Notes: a model not told the origin generated them from the sequence alone. A DNA stretch of 31,621 bases from JBFWRK01 sp050248955 (GCA_050248955.1 JBFWRK010000029.1:1-31621), one strand, 5' to 3'. Shown: positions 17,952 to 26,240, counted from the first letter of the stretch. Numbers and translations are program-made.

Positions 17952-17980
17952 TTGACCTCGGAACACTCCCGGAGTACATT
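17952..17980 (+). promoter_or_regulatory. Promoter of the thiolase/DUF35 genes
   Basis: A -35-like TTGACC (17952-17957, five of six consensus bases) is followed by a 17-bp spacer and a -10-like TACATT (17975-17980, four of six). The predicted start of transcription is about 17987, inside the inverted repeat 17981-17999. This is the usual geometry of a repressor blocking initiation. Hexamers are seen; activity is inferred. Confidence 0.5.
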
Positions 17981-17999
17981 TACATAGGTGCATTATGTA
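17981..17999. promoter_or_regulatory. Proposed MarR operator, site A
   Basis: TACATA-GGTGCAT-TATGTA is a 6-7-6 inverted repeat directly downstream of the -10 of the thiolase promoter. Its inner CATAGGTGCATTATG matches the shared motif at 12 of 15 positions. The size and symmetry suit a MarR dimer. The likely regulator is the MarR protein encoded at 30697, because a related site lies in front of that gene. Confidence 0.6.
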
Positions 18000-18018
18000 T
18001 CGAGGGTGAGGACGACCG

Positions 18019-19215
18019 GTGGCCGACGCATACGACCATCGTGATCGTTGTGCCATCGCGGGAATCGGCTCCACGGAGTTCTCTCGCCAATCTGGACGGA
18101 GTGCCCTCACCCTCGCGACGGAGGCCGGACGATCGGCGATCGAGGATGCCGGGTTGCGACCTGCCGACGTTGACGGCGTCGTCCGTTGCGTCGACGACGT
18201 GGTGCTCCACAACGACCTGGTGGAGTCGCTCGGCACCGGCAACATCACGTTCTGGTCACATGCCGGCCTGGGCGGCACGGCGCCGTGCGCGATGATCGGC
18301 CACGCGATCGGTGCCATTCTCAGCGGGCAAGCGACCACCGTCCTTTGTTACCGATCGTTGAACGGTAGGTCCGGTCGACGTTTCGGCGGCGGGTGGGGAC
18401 GCGACGCCACCGTCGCGGGCGGTGAGGAGCAGAACCGGTACGACGAGTTCTTCCACCCGTACGGCCTAACTGCGCCGGGCCAGATGTTCGCAATCATGGC
18501 GCAGCGACACATGATCGAGTACGGCACGACCCACGAACAGATGGGTCATATCGCGCTCGTCTGTCGCGAGCGCGCCCTCACCAACCCACTGGCACAGATG
18601 AACGATCGACCCCTCACGATGGAAGCGTTCCTCACCGCCCGACCTATCTCGAGCCCGCTGCGACTCTTCGACTATTGCCTCGAGACCGACGGTGCATCCG
18701 CCGTCGTCGTCACGTCGACCGAGCGAGCTCGCGACCTGGCGAAGCCCGCGGTCCGCATCCGGGCCGTCGCCCAGGGCACCGGTGACCATCCGCTGCCGGG
18801 ACGCGCGATGACCGCCCTACTGCGGGAGTCGATCACGTCCGCGCCGAGCAAGGCCGTCGCAACCGAGCTGTACCGTCGAGCCGGGCTCGGTCCCTCCGAC
18901 ATCAATGTGGCGCAGCTGTACGACTGCTTTACCATCACGGTCCTGATCGAGCTCGAGGACTACGGGTTCTGTGGCCCCGGCGAGAGCGGCCCGTTCGTCG
19001 AGGGTGGGGCGATCGATCTTGGCGGTTCCCTGCCGATCAACACGGGAGGTGGACATCTGTCGGAGGGGTACATCCACGGCATGAACCACGTCGTCGAGGG
19101 GGTTCGGCAGATGCGCGGAACCTCGACGTCGCAGGTGCCCGGGGCGGGGACCTGCCTCGTGACATCGGGCATTCCCCCTGCCAGTAGCGCCATGATCCTC
19201 ACGGTCGACTCCTGA
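18019..19215 (+). CDS. Thiolase-fold protein, Ltp2/SCP-2-thiolase-like (probable CoA-thioester aldolase)
   Basis: This 398-residue thiolase-fold protein has features of the lipid-transfer-protein group: AIAGIGSTEFSRQSGRS at the start, VLCYRSLNGRSGRRFG in the middle, AQLYDCFTITVLIELEDYGFC, and GGHLSEGYIHGMNHVVEGVRQ near the end. At the usual nucleophile position (Cys in NCATG) the sequence reads HAGLGGTA, so the acylated Cys appears absent. This matches Ltp2-type retro-aldolases, which cleave beta-hydroxyacyl-CoA side chains in steroid breakdown with a DUF35 partner; exactly such a partner follows. The start is GTG at 18019 behind a GTGAGGA site. An aldolase or thiolase-like C-C cleavage step is the best reading; the alignment was by eye. 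Confidence 0.85.
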   Translation: MADAYDHRDRCAIAGIGSTEFSRQSGRSALTLATEAGRSAIEDAGLRPADVDGVVRCVDDVVLHNDLVESLGTGNITFWSHAGLGGTAPCAMIGHAIGAILSGQATTVLCYRSLNGRSGRRFGGGWGRDATVAGGEEQNRYDEFFHPYGLTAPGQMFAIMAQRHMIEYGTTHEQMGHIALVCRERALTNPLAQMNDRPLTMEAFLTARPISSPLRLFDYCLETDGASAVVVTSTERARDLAKPAVRIRAVAQGTGDHPLPGRAMTALLRESITSAPSKAVATELYRRAGLGPSDINVAQLYDCFTITVLIELEDYGFCGPGESGPFVEGGAIDLGGSLPINTGGGHLSEGYIHGMNHVVEGVRQMRGTSTSQVPGAGTCLVTSGIPPASSAMILTVDS

Positions 19216-19628
19216 TGGACGCACTGCGCCCGCGACCGGCGACCGACGACCACGACACAGGACCGTTCTTCGACTCGCTGCGCAGGCGGGAGCTGACGGT
19301 CTGCCGATGCGCCGCCTGCTCGGAAATCATCCATCCACCCCGCGGCGTCTGCGCCGTCTGCCGCTCGGCTGCCACCACGATGGAGCCGGTGTCCGGCGAC
19401 GCCACGATCTACAGCTGGACGGTCGTAGAGCACCAGGTCCACCCCGCCTTCGACGTGCCTTACACGGTGGTCGTCGTCGATCTCGACGACCACCCCGGGG
19501 TCCGGTTCGTCGGCCGCCTGGAGGGTAAGCCTGACCTCGCTGCGGGGCTTCCGATGCGCGTGGCATTCACCGAACTCGGTGACGGCGTCTTCCGACCCGA
19601 CTGGCAACTCGTCGCGGGGACGCACTGA
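19215..19628 (+). CDS. DUF35 Zn-ribbon/OB-fold protein (partner of the thiolase-like protein)
   Basis: This 137-residue protein has an N-terminal helix (FFDSLRRRELTV), a rubredoxin-like zinc ribbon with C32, C35, C46 and C49 (CAAC and CAVC), and a C-terminal OB-fold (ATIYSWTVVEHQVHPAF, YTVVVVDLDDHPGVRFVG). DUF35 proteins bind thiolase-fold enzymes and help position the acyl-CoA, as ChsH2 does with Ltp2. The ATG overlaps the thiolase stop (TGATG), consistent with a complex made in equal amounts. Its stop is only five bases from the stop of the convergent SDR gene. Confidence 0.92.
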   Translation: MDALRPRPATDDHDTGPFFDSLRRRELTVCRCAACSEIIHPPRGVCAVCRSAATTMEPVSGDATIYSWTVVEHQVHPAFDVPYTVVVVDLDDHPGVRFVGRLEGKPDLAAGLPMRVAFTELGDGVFRPDWQLVAGTH

Positions 19629-19633
19629 GTCGA

Positions 19634-20389
19634 TCAGAATGGGAGGATGTGGCCGCCATCCACTGCGATAACCGCTCCGTTGACGTAGCGAGCGGCCTCG
19701 GACGCTAAGAAGATCGCGACATCGGCCACCATCTCAGGCTCACCAGGAATCGGCCTCAGCGAGTCTCGTTCCCGGAGCTGGAGGGCTCGGGCGCTGATGT
19801 GTACGCCGCTCCCGAAGCCCGTCGCGACCGAACCGGGGCATATCGCATTGCACCGCACGCCATCATGGGCGAGCGACGAGGCGATGTTCTGGGTGAGTCC
19901 AACGACGCCAAACTTCGACGCCGTGTAGGCGAGTCCACTGCGCCCACCGCGGAGCCCGGCGATCGAAGCGATGTTGATGATGGCTCCGGTGCCAGCTTCG
20001 AGCATGAGGGGCACCGCGCGTCGGCAGAGCCGGAACGTGCCCGTCAGGTTCACGCCGAGCACAGCCTCGAACTCGTCGTCGTCGATCTCGTCGATGAAGC
20101 CGAGGGTGCCGGTGATCGCCGCGTTGTTGCAGAGCACATCGAGTCGGTCGCCGCATGCCAGAATGAGTGCATCGGCTCCGGCCGCAGTCGCGATGTCGGC
20201 GACGACGGGAACGATCCGGTCGTCTCCCGCGGCGAGCTGGTCGAGACCGTCGGCTCGCACATCACCAGCGATCACCCTCGCGCCCCTGGCGGCGAACGCC
20301 TCGACTAAGGCGCGACCGATACCTCCCGCGGCTCCGGTCACCAGCACGGTCGCCGCATCGAACTGCGGCTCCGATCCCTTCGTACGCAT
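19634..20389 (-). CDS. Short-chain dehydrogenase/reductase (SDR)
   Basis: This 251-residue classical SDR is a likely NAD(P)-dependent alcohol/ketone oxidoreductase. Its Rossmann motif is TGAAGGIG (18-25), followed by NNA (88-90), Asn114, and the catalytic Ser142, Tyr155 and Lys159 (YTASK). The C-terminal VAVDGGHILPF is typical. The ATG at 20389 has an excellent GAGGAGAA site eight bases upstream, so the longer open frame to 20467 is not used. Acidic Asp43 after strand 2 (AGDVRADG) suggests NAD(H) preference. It is last in the minus-strand series, 41 bases after the VOC gene, and may oxidise a hydroxyl made by the P450 or epoxide hydrolase, or act in beta-oxidation. Confidence 0.92.
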   Translation of the reverse strand: MRTKGSEPQFDAATVLVTGAAGGIGRALVEAFAARGARVIAGDVRADGLDQLAAGDDRIVPVVADIATAAGADALILACGDRLDVLCNNAAITGTLGFIDEIDDDEFEAVLGVNLTGTFRLCRRAVPLMLEAGTGAIINIASIAGLRGGRSGLAYTASKFGVVGLTQNIASSLAHDGVRCNAICPGSVATGFGSGVHISARALQLRERDSLRPIPGEPEMVADVAIFLASEAARYVNGAVIAVDGGHILPF

Positions 20390-20430
20390 CCGTTCTCCTC
20401 GGTGGTGGGTTCTGAGCCGGGCTCGACTGG

Positions 20431-20940
20431 TCAAGAATTCGGCGGCGGCATGTCGTCTTCGCACCACGCGTCGACGGCCGCCCGAGCTGCCGCCGGCACG
20501 AGACCGATTCGGCAGTCGAGCAGTGGATGTCCGTGGACGACGGTGCGAGCGATGTGGTCATCGTCGTCGAGTCCCCATGCCAGCCGGGGCCAGCCCTCAC
20601 GGACGAGCCGTTCCGACGTTTCGGTGAGGTCGTCGACGAACACGCCCATGTGGTGTAGGCCTGCCTCGGCGAAGATCGTACCAGGGACCGTCTCGATCAA
20701 CTCGACCCGCATCGGACCGCTCCTAACGAACGCGACGTACAGCGAGACCACATTGACCGTCGTACCCGCCGGTCTGACCGACGCGAGGCGCATCGTCGAC
20801 CGTCGAGGGGCCGTCACGGACCAACCGATCTGATTCGGCTCGGCGAGCAGCGCGTCGAGATCTCGAATCACCACCACGGACTTGAACGGAGACCCGACGG
20901 CCCCGCACGCCGTTGGTGGAGTGCGGGGCCGCTTGATCAT
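20431..20940 (-). CDS. VOC (glyoxalase/epimerase-like) superfamily protein
   Basis: This 169-residue protein has the paired beta-alpha-beta pattern of the vicinal-oxygen-chelate fold: FKSVVVIRDLDALLAE at one end and GLHHMGVFVDDLTETSERL in the second half. The second-half pattern resembles glyoxalase_4 / methylmalonyl-CoA-epimerase-like members. VELIE before it would supply a metal-binding Glu and LHHMG a His. It could be an epimerase, lyase or dioxygenase-like enzyme; the substrate is not visible. The ATG at 20940 overlaps the binding-protein stop (ATGA). A strong hairpin lies within codons 5-14, which may reduce its translation relative to the binding protein. Confidence 0.7.
   Translation of the reverse strand: MIKRPRTPPTACGAVGSPFKSVVVIRDLDALLAEPNQIGWSVTAPRRSTMRLASVRPAGTTVNVVSLYVAFVRSGPMRVELIETVPGTIFAEAGLHHMGVFVDDLTETSERLVREGWPRLAWGLDDDDHIARTVVHGHPLLDCRIGLVPAAARAAVDAWCEDDMPPPNS
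20899..20930 (-). other. 10-bp GC-rich hairpin between binding-protein and VOC genes
   Basis: GGCCCCGCAC and GTGCGGGGCC form a perfect 10-bp stem with a 12-base loop. In the minus-strand message it begins about nine bases after the VOC start codon and just after the binding-protein stop. No U-run follows, so it is not a classical terminator. It may protect the upstream binding-protein message from 3' decay or limit readthrough, as often seen after binding-protein genes. Confidence 0.5.
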
Positions 20941-22280
20941 GGCATCGGGTATTCGTTGCAGTCGATCGCCGAGTCGACCACGTTGCAGATGGCTATCGGT
21001 GCAGCCCAGACGTGGTTCGCGTTGAACCCGATCGACGAGCCCAGGAAGTCGACCTTGACCGTGCTCAGCGCCTCGGCGATCGCAGCAGGGTCGTCGACCG
21101 AACTGGCCTGCCGCATCGCTTCGGCGAGAGCCATGACCGGGCCGGTAAACTCGACGGCGTACTGCTCGACGGCGGCGTCGGCGGCGTGGCCGTTCACCTC
21201 GGCGTACTGGTCGTAGAGCGCTTCCAGCTCCTGATTGCCGGTTGCTCGGTCGGTCGCGCGGGGCACGATGTAGAAGAACGGGAACGGAGCGGGCCCGCCG
21301 TTGTTGCCTGTCAACGCCGGACCGGCGGTGGTGCCGTGTGCGAGCATGCTGTCGAACGCTCCGCCAAGTTGCACCGATTGGCTGATGACCGCCTCGGCAG
21401 CCGCCGGGGTGCCGCTCATGAACAGAAGGTCGGGGTGCCTATCCCTGACCTGTGTCAGGACCGTGCTGAAATCGGTCGCTGCCGCGTCGTACCGGACTGT
21501 GTCGAGCGTTTCGATCCCGGCATCGGTCGCAGCCTTTTGGGCCGACGCCATCAGCGGGTCGAACGCGGCACCGGACGGATAGAGCAGCACCGCAGTTTTG
21601 GTGTCCGGTAGGAAGTCCAGGATCCCTTTCATCGCGATCGGGAACACGGTCGCGGCGCTGGGGTTCGGGGCGAACGTCTGCGCCCACTTGTCGTCGACAC
21701 CATCCGTCTCAAGCCAACCTGGAAGGCCGGTGCCGCCACCGATCCACACGACGTCGCTCTCCTCGATGACGGGGAGAGCTCCGCTTACCTCGCCCGTGGT
21801 GCCGGGACCGACCAGGAACTTCACCTCGTCGTCACGGATCAGGGCCAGTGCTCCCGCACTCGCCTTGGCGGGATCAGTCGCGGAGTCTTCGGAGACAACC
21901 TCAAACTCGTAACGTGTTCCGTCGATCTCGACGCCTCCGGCCTCGTTGACCATCGCCGCGCCGAGATGGACGCTTTCGAGCCATGCCGTCCCGCCGGTGC
22001 CGAACGCACCTGTCTGGGACATGAGGGCTCCGATCCTGATCGTCTCGACGTCCATCGCCCCCTCGGCATCCGCTGTCGAGCCGGTCGGTGCGGCCGAGTC
22101 GGCGGGCGCTGCGCTCTCATCCGGCCCGGTGTCGGTCGTCGCGGGCGTGCTCTCCGCTGGTGCTGCGTCGGTCGCCGCGGGCGCGCTCGACTCGTCGCTG
22201 TCGCTACCGCATCCGGCAGTGATCAGGCCGAGCGAGCAGATCACTGCCACTCCGAACTTCATGTGCTTTCGTGGTCGCAT
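20937..22280 (-). CDS. Liv-type ABC transporter substrate-binding lipoprotein (second system)
   Basis: This 447-residue lipoprotein is the solute-binding part of the second importer. Its signal peptide ends in lipobox ITAGC with lipidated C24. A long Ala/Pro/Ser/Thr/Asp linker (about 25-75) leads to the type I binding fold starting near IRIGALMSQTGAFG. NEAGGVEIDGTRYEFEVVSEDS is the family's typical second strand region. The ATG at 22280 has a GAGAGG site seven bases upstream; an internal ATG at 22262 overlaps the livF stop exactly (ATGA) and is an alternative start. The ligand is probably the carbon source degraded by the surrounding cluster. That is inference from location. Confidence 0.92.
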   Translation of the reverse strand: MRPRKHMKFGVAVICSLGLITAGCGSDSDESSAPAATDAAPAESTPATTDTGPDESAAPADSAAPTGSTADAEGAMDVETIRIGALMSQTGAFGTGGTAWLESVHLGAAMVNEAGGVEIDGTRYEFEVVSEDSATDPAKASAGALALIRDDEVKFLVGPGTTGEVSGALPVIEESDVVWIGGGTGLPGWLETDGVDDKWAQTFAPNPSAATVFPIAMKGILDFLPDTKTAVLLYPSGAAFDPLMASAQKAATDAGIETLDTVRYDAAATDFSTVLTQVRDRHPDLLFMSGTPAAAEAVISQSVQLGGAFDSMLAHGTTAGPALTGNNGGPAPFPFFYIVPRATDRATGNQELEALYDQYAEVNGHAADAAVEQYAVEFTGPVMALAEAMRQASSVDDPAAIAEALSTVKVDFLGSSIGFNANHVWAAPIAICNVVDSAIDCNEYPMP

Positions 22281-23044
22281 GTGATTGCCTCTCGTGTTGG
22301 TCTTGGTTGTTGCTCATGGCCGTGCAGATACGCCTCTCGAAGGGCGTCGCTGTCACGGAGGTCGTCGCTCGGACCCTCGAGGGCGAGAGAGCCGGTCCGC
22401 AGCACGTACGAGTACGGCGCGACCTGCATGGCGAGTGCGGTGAACTGTTCGACGAGCAGGACGGTGGCTCCGAGCGTCTCCTGCGCCCAGCGGACGAGGT
22501 CCATTACGACGGGCAGCATGATCGGCGCCAGCCCAAGCGAAGGTTCGTCGAGCAGGAGCAGGCGTGGACGCGACATGACCGCCCTGGCGATCGCCAGCAT
22601 CTGTTGTTGCCCGCCCGACAGCTGCGCGGCAGGCTGGTGTTCCTTTTCCTTAAGCACCGCGAAGCGGCTGAAGATCTGGTCGATCGAGTCGTCTCGCGTC
22701 GACCGACCGCGGGCCGTCGCACCCATCTCGAGGTTCTCGCGGACCGTCATCGACGTGAAGAGCTGACGGCCCTCCAGCACATGGGCGATCCCCCTACGGA
22801 GGAGCTGATCGGGCCGCTTGCCATCGAGCCGCTCCCCTTCGAACCACATGGTGCCGCCCGACGGCTTGAGCATTCCGGAGATAGCGCGCAGCGTCGTCGA
22901 CTTCCCGGCGCCGTTCGCGCCGAGCAGTGCGACGGCACCACCTGCGGGCACAGTAAGCGAGAGCTCCTTAACGGCGACGGCACCTCCGTACGCCACGGTG
23001 AGGTCGTCGATCACCAGGCCTGGAGCGTCGACCCCTGCCGTCAC
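22259..23044 (-). CDS. livF: ABC transporter ATP-binding protein, LivF type (second system)
   Basis: This 261-residue ATPase has Walker A GANGAGKST (42-50), a HVLEGRQLF Q-loop segment, signature LSGGQQQM, and Walker B LLLLDEP followed by SLGLAP, which marks it as LivF. The start at 23044 overlaps the livG stop by four bases. The last codons overlap the start of the binding-protein gene. The C-terminal ~15 residues after LHGHEQQPRP are not conserved and may result from the overlap. Confidence 0.93.
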   Translation of the reverse strand: MTAGVDAPGLVIDDLTVAYGGAVAVKELSLTVPAGGAVALLGANGAGKSTTLRAISGMLKPSGGTMWFEGERLDGKRPDQLLRRGIAHVLEGRQLFTSMTVRENLEMGATARGRSTRDDSIDQIFSRFAVLKEKEHQPAAQLSGGQQQMLAIARAVMSRPRLLLLDEPSLGLAPIMLPVVMDLVRWAQETLGATVLLVEQFTALAMQVAPYSYVLRTGSLALEGPSDDLRDSDALREAYLHGHEQQPRPTREAITCDHEST

Positions 23045-23775
23045 GACGCGCTCGTCTCAATGGGGTTGCCGAGGTACGCGGCAACGACCACCGGGTCGCT
23101 CAGGACGTCGCCCGTTCGGCCGGACCGTAGGTTCTGTCCTGCGTCGAGCACGTACACGCGATCGCAGATCGCCGTCATGAGGGACATGTCGTGGTCGACG
23201 ATGCCGACCGTGATCCCGGAGCTACACAGGTTCCGGATGGCGTCAGCGAGCACGCTCGACTCCTCGTCGTTGAGCCCGGCACCCGGTTCGTCGAGCAGCA
23301 GGAGCGCCGGCTCGGCCATCAAGGCCAGCGCGATGCCGACCATGCGCAACCTGCCGAGCGGCAGTTCGCCGACCAGCACCTGCAGCACCGACTCGATACG
23401 TAGGAGTTCGACCGCATCGACCGATCGCGCCGAGTGCTCACGCCGAGGTGAGCACGCCTTGGCCAACTCGAGGGCTTCGTCGACCCGCACTCCGGGGAAC
23501 ACCATCTGGTTCTGGGACGTCATGACGAGGCCCGAACGTGCGAGGCGATCAGTGGCGTGGCCGGTGACGTCGTCGCCGCGGAACACCACGCGTCCGTCGG
23601 TCAGTCGTTGGTGCCCGGCGATGCCACGGAGCAGGGTTGTCTTGCCCGATCCGTTCGGGCCGATGATCCCGACGACTTCACCGGCACCGATCGCGAGATC
23701 GATCCCGTCGCACGCCCTGACCGATCCGAAGTGGATCGACACACTGTCGACGTTGAGCATCGGCGCGCTGATCAT
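23041..23775 (-). CDS. livG: ABC transporter ATP-binding protein, LivG type (second system)
   Basis: This 244-residue partner ATPase has Walker A GPNGSGKTT (39-47), Q-loop near Q88, and Walker B with D162/E163 followed by GAGLN, a LivG-type tail. His is present in IVDHDMSLM. The signature motif is unusual: LPLGR (138-142) instead of the L(S/A)xGQ pattern, so this site may rely on the LivF signature in the heterodimer. It is ATGA-coupled to the permease gene upstream. Otherwise it looks complete and functional. Confidence 0.9.
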   Translation of the reverse strand: MISAPMLNVDSVSIHFGSVRACDGIDLAIGAGEVVGIIGPNGSGKTTLLRGIAGHQRLTDGRVVFRGDDVTGHATDRLARSGLVMTSQNQMVFPGVRVDEALELAKACSPRREHSARSVDAVELLRIESVLQVLVGELPLGRLRMVGIALALMAEPALLLLDEPGAGLNDEESSVLADAIRNLCSSGITVGIVDHDMSLMTAICDRVYVLDAGQNLRSGRTGDVLSDPVVVAAYLGNPIETSAS

Positions 23776-25712
23776 CGGCCCTGCGCCTGGGGTGAGGCGG
23801 CCGACAGTGGCCGTCGATGGTCGCCGATGGTCGTCCAGCCGCTGCGGACGCGGTCACGCAGACGCTGATACCCGGCGCGGATAGACGGCGCCACCCCCTG
23901 CGGAATTAGGAGGATCCCGATCATCAACGCGACGCCGAACACGATCTGCTGTGTCTTCGGCGACAGCTCGAACATCTCCGGGATCACGACGAACAGCAGC
24001 GCTCCGACGGCGGGTCCCATGAGCGACGAGCCGCCGAGGACCAACATGATGACCAGCTGGATGCCGATCATCACGCTGAACGAGTCCGGCACGATCACAC
24101 GCTGGCTGTAGAGATAGACGACACCGCCCAGCCCGGCGATCGCTCCGCTGAGAGCGAAGATGATCACCTTGAGGATCATCGTCTTCAGGCCCAGCGAGCG
24201 GGCCAGGCTCTCGTTCTCCTTGAGCGCGTGCAGCTGGCGCCCCAACCGCGTGTTCCGAAGGACCACGAGGCCAACAGCCGCAGCCACGATGAGGAGGAGA
24301 ATGAGGTAGAACTGCTGCGACAGGGTCTCGAAGCCGATCGGGCCCATCGACGGTCCCGTTGGAACGAACATGCCGGTGTCCCCGTTCGTGACGTTCTTGA
24401 CACTCAGCGCCAACTGGTAGATCAGGGCGCCGAACGCGACGGTCACGAGCAGCATGTAGTGCCCGCCGCAGCGCGCGACGAGCAGGCCGAGGACCGAACC
24501 GGCCACAGCGCCGCACACGATCGACAGCGGCACGCTCCACCAGAAGCTGAGCTCGAAGTGTTCCCACACGATTGCTCCGGTGTACGCGCCCACCGCCATC
24601 ATTCCGGCCTGCGCTGTTGACAGGATCCCGGTCGTGTCGTAGATGTACGACAGCGCGTACAACTGGAGGGCATAGAGACCGGCGAGCACAAGCAGCGCCT
24701 GGATTCGGGTGGTACCTGCAAGCTCAAAGAAGAGAACGATCGCCACGAGTGCGCCCCCGACCGCGGCGCTTCGCTCGATCGGGCCGAGTGGCTGGCGCCT
24801 CACGGGTGACGCGATGCTCCGGCGCTCGAGGTTGCCGGAGGTGTCGATGTCATGGCTGCCGAACAGGCCGCTCGGCCTGACGAGAAGCACCAGGATGATC
24901 GCCGCGTACGTGAAGAACGGGACATACTCGGGGCTCCAGTAGGCCGCCACCATCGTCTCGCCGATGCCATACAACACCGCCGCCTTCGCGGCTCCCGACA
25001 CGCTGCCGAGCCCACCGAGCAGTGCGACGGCGAAACCCTTGATGATGATGTGTCCACCGTCGTAGGGGCCGATCGGAGCGAGCGTTCCCGAGAGCGCGCC
25101 GCCCACCCCCGCCAGGAACGAGCCGGCGACGAACGCAAGTGTGATCATCCGGCCGACGTTCACGCCGACGTGCGCGGCGGCGAGCGGGTTCTCGTAGGCG
25201 CCGCGCATCTGCTGTCCGATGCGGGTCGCCGAGAGCAGCCAGAGGACGAACGCGGTGAGCGCGGCCGCGCTCACGATCACGAGGACACGGTTCCACGAGA
25301 TGAACGCACCGAGGAACTCGAACCCACCGGTAACGGGTGACTGCACGGCGAGTCCGAAGCCGCCCCAGATCTGGACCGTCGCCGCCTCGAGCACGAGCAG
25401 CAGGCCGAGACCGACGATAAGGCCATTGTACGGATTGTTCAGGGTGAACCGGAACAGCATCCGCTCGCTCAACAGTCCGAGAATCGCCGCGACCAAACCG
25501 GCCGCCAGGACCGCGACGAAGAAGTTGACCCCTTCCGTGGTCAGGTCGTGGGCAACGAACGCCGCGATTACGAGAAACTGGCCATGGGCGAAGTTGATCA
25601 GCTTCGTCAGCCCGAACACGAACGTCACGCCGAGTGCGATCAGCAGGTACAGCGTGCTGACGACCAAGCCGTTGAAGAGATACTGGCCAACGTTCTGCAA
25701 CGCGTCCCCCAC
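23772..25712 (-). CDS. Fused LivH-LivM ABC transporter permease
   Basis: This 646-residue membrane protein contains both permease halves in one chain. The first half (about 1-290) carries the LivH motif NFAHGQF near residue 39 and the GGLGSVSGAAKAAVLYG loop. A hydrophilic linker around 295-315 (SHDIDTSGNLERRS) follows. The second half carries the LivM pattern (ILSTAQAGMMAVGAYTGAI) and a LGGSSLMGPAVGALLF loop. The start is GTG (25712-25710) with AAAGG just upstream. Such LivHM fusions are known but less common than separate genes; the first operon of this window has them separate. A proposed operator lies about 70 bases upstream. Confidence 0.92.
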   Translation of the reverse strand: MGDALQNVGQYLFNGLVVSTLYLLIALGVTFVFGLTKLINFAHGQFLVIAAFVAHDLTTEGVNFFVAVLAAGLVAAILGLLSERMLFRFTLNNPYNGLIVGLGLLLVLEAATVQIWGGFGLAVQSPVTGGFEFLGAFISWNRVLVIVSAAALTAFVLWLLSATRIGQQMRGAYENPLAAAHVGVNVGRMITLAFVAGSFLAGVGGALSGTLAPIGPYDGGHIIIKGFAVALLGGLGSVSGAAKAAVLYGIGETMVAAYWSPEYVPFFTYAAIILVLLVRPSGLFGSHDIDTSGNLERRSIASPVRRQPLGPIERSAAVGGALVAIVLFFELAGTTRIQALLVLAGLYALQLYALSYIYDTTGILSTAQAGMMAVGAYTGAIVWEHFELSFWWSVPLSIVCGAVAGSVLGLLVARCGGHYMLLVTVAFGALIYQLALSVKNVTNGDTGMFVPTGPSMGPIGFETLSQQFYLILLLIVAAAVGLVVLRNTRLGRQLHALKENESLARSLGLKTMILKVIIFALSGAIAGLGGVVYLYSQRVIVPDSFSVMIGIQLVIMLVLGGSSLMGPAVGALLFVVIPEMFELSPKTQQIVFGVALMIGILLIPQGVAPSIRAGYQRLRDRVRSGWTTIGDHRRPLSAASPQAQGR

Positions 25713-25781
25713 GGGCCTTTAAGTGCTCACCGCCGATCGGATGAGCTGTCCGAACCTTCGCACGCCGATAAGTCAATGTCA

Positions 25782-25794
25782 ATAGGTGACCTAT
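25782..25794. promoter_or_regulatory. Proposed MarR operator, site B
   Basis: ATAGGT-G-ACCTAT is a perfect 6-1-6 palindrome; with one flanking base each side it matches the shared motif CATAGGTGACCTATG at 14 of 15 positions. It overlaps the stop codon of the epoxide-hydrolase-like gene and lies upstream of the fused permease gene. A TTGACA (minus strand, 25782-25777) abuts it and could be a -35 element, though no good -10 follows at 17 bp. It would let the regulator control the transporter genes separately. Confidence 0.6.
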
Positions 25795-26240
25795 GGATCT
25801 ATCATCGGCGTTCTGTTGATCGGAGGGGAGCGTCTGAGTTCGGCCTCGAAGGCGGCCCACGGTCCGACATGACGATCGAGGAAGCCGGAGTCGAAGTAGT
25901 CCCGCCAATGGACGACGACGCCCTCGCGCACCACGAACACGCCGGCGACCGGTAGGTCGCACATCACGCCGTTCAGCCACTCGATCCGGTCGACTCGCTC
26001 GTGCATCACGAGCTCGCCGACCCCCAGCTGGCGTTGGATCTCCCACTCGACCGAGCGCGCGTAGCGCCCGAACAGGTCGAAGAACCGGTCGACCTCCGCC
26101 ACCCCGTCGAACGGCCCATGGGTGTCGGTCGATGGCATCTTTTCCATCACCATGTCCGGCGCCAGCAGGCGGTGAGCACCGGCGCGATCACCGGACTCGA
26201 TCGCCGCTATCAGACCACGAACCACGTCGCCCGGGTCCAT
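25791..26240 (-). CDS. Limonene-1,2-epoxide hydrolase-like protein
   Basis: This 149-residue NTF2-fold protein has the signature of limonene-1,2-epoxide hydrolase: HERVD with Arg82 and Asp84, and WRDYFD with Trp112 and Asp114, the Asp-Arg-Asp set that activates water to open an epoxide. LPVAGVFVVREGVVVHWRDY is close to the family pattern as I recall it. The ATG at 26240 overlaps the CaiB stop (TGATG), so the long open frame upstream is not used. A P450 two genes upstream could produce an epoxide. Some family members are polyketide- or steroid-related hydrolases, so limonene itself is not implied. Confidence 0.82.
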   Translation of the reverse strand: MDPGDVVRGLIAAIESGDRAGAHRLLAPDMVMEKMPSTDTHGPFDGVAEVDRFFDLFGRYARSVEWEIQRQLGVGELVMHERVDRIEWLNGVMCDLPVAGVFVVREGVVVHWRDYFDSGFLDRHVGPWAAFEAELRRSPPINRTPMIDP

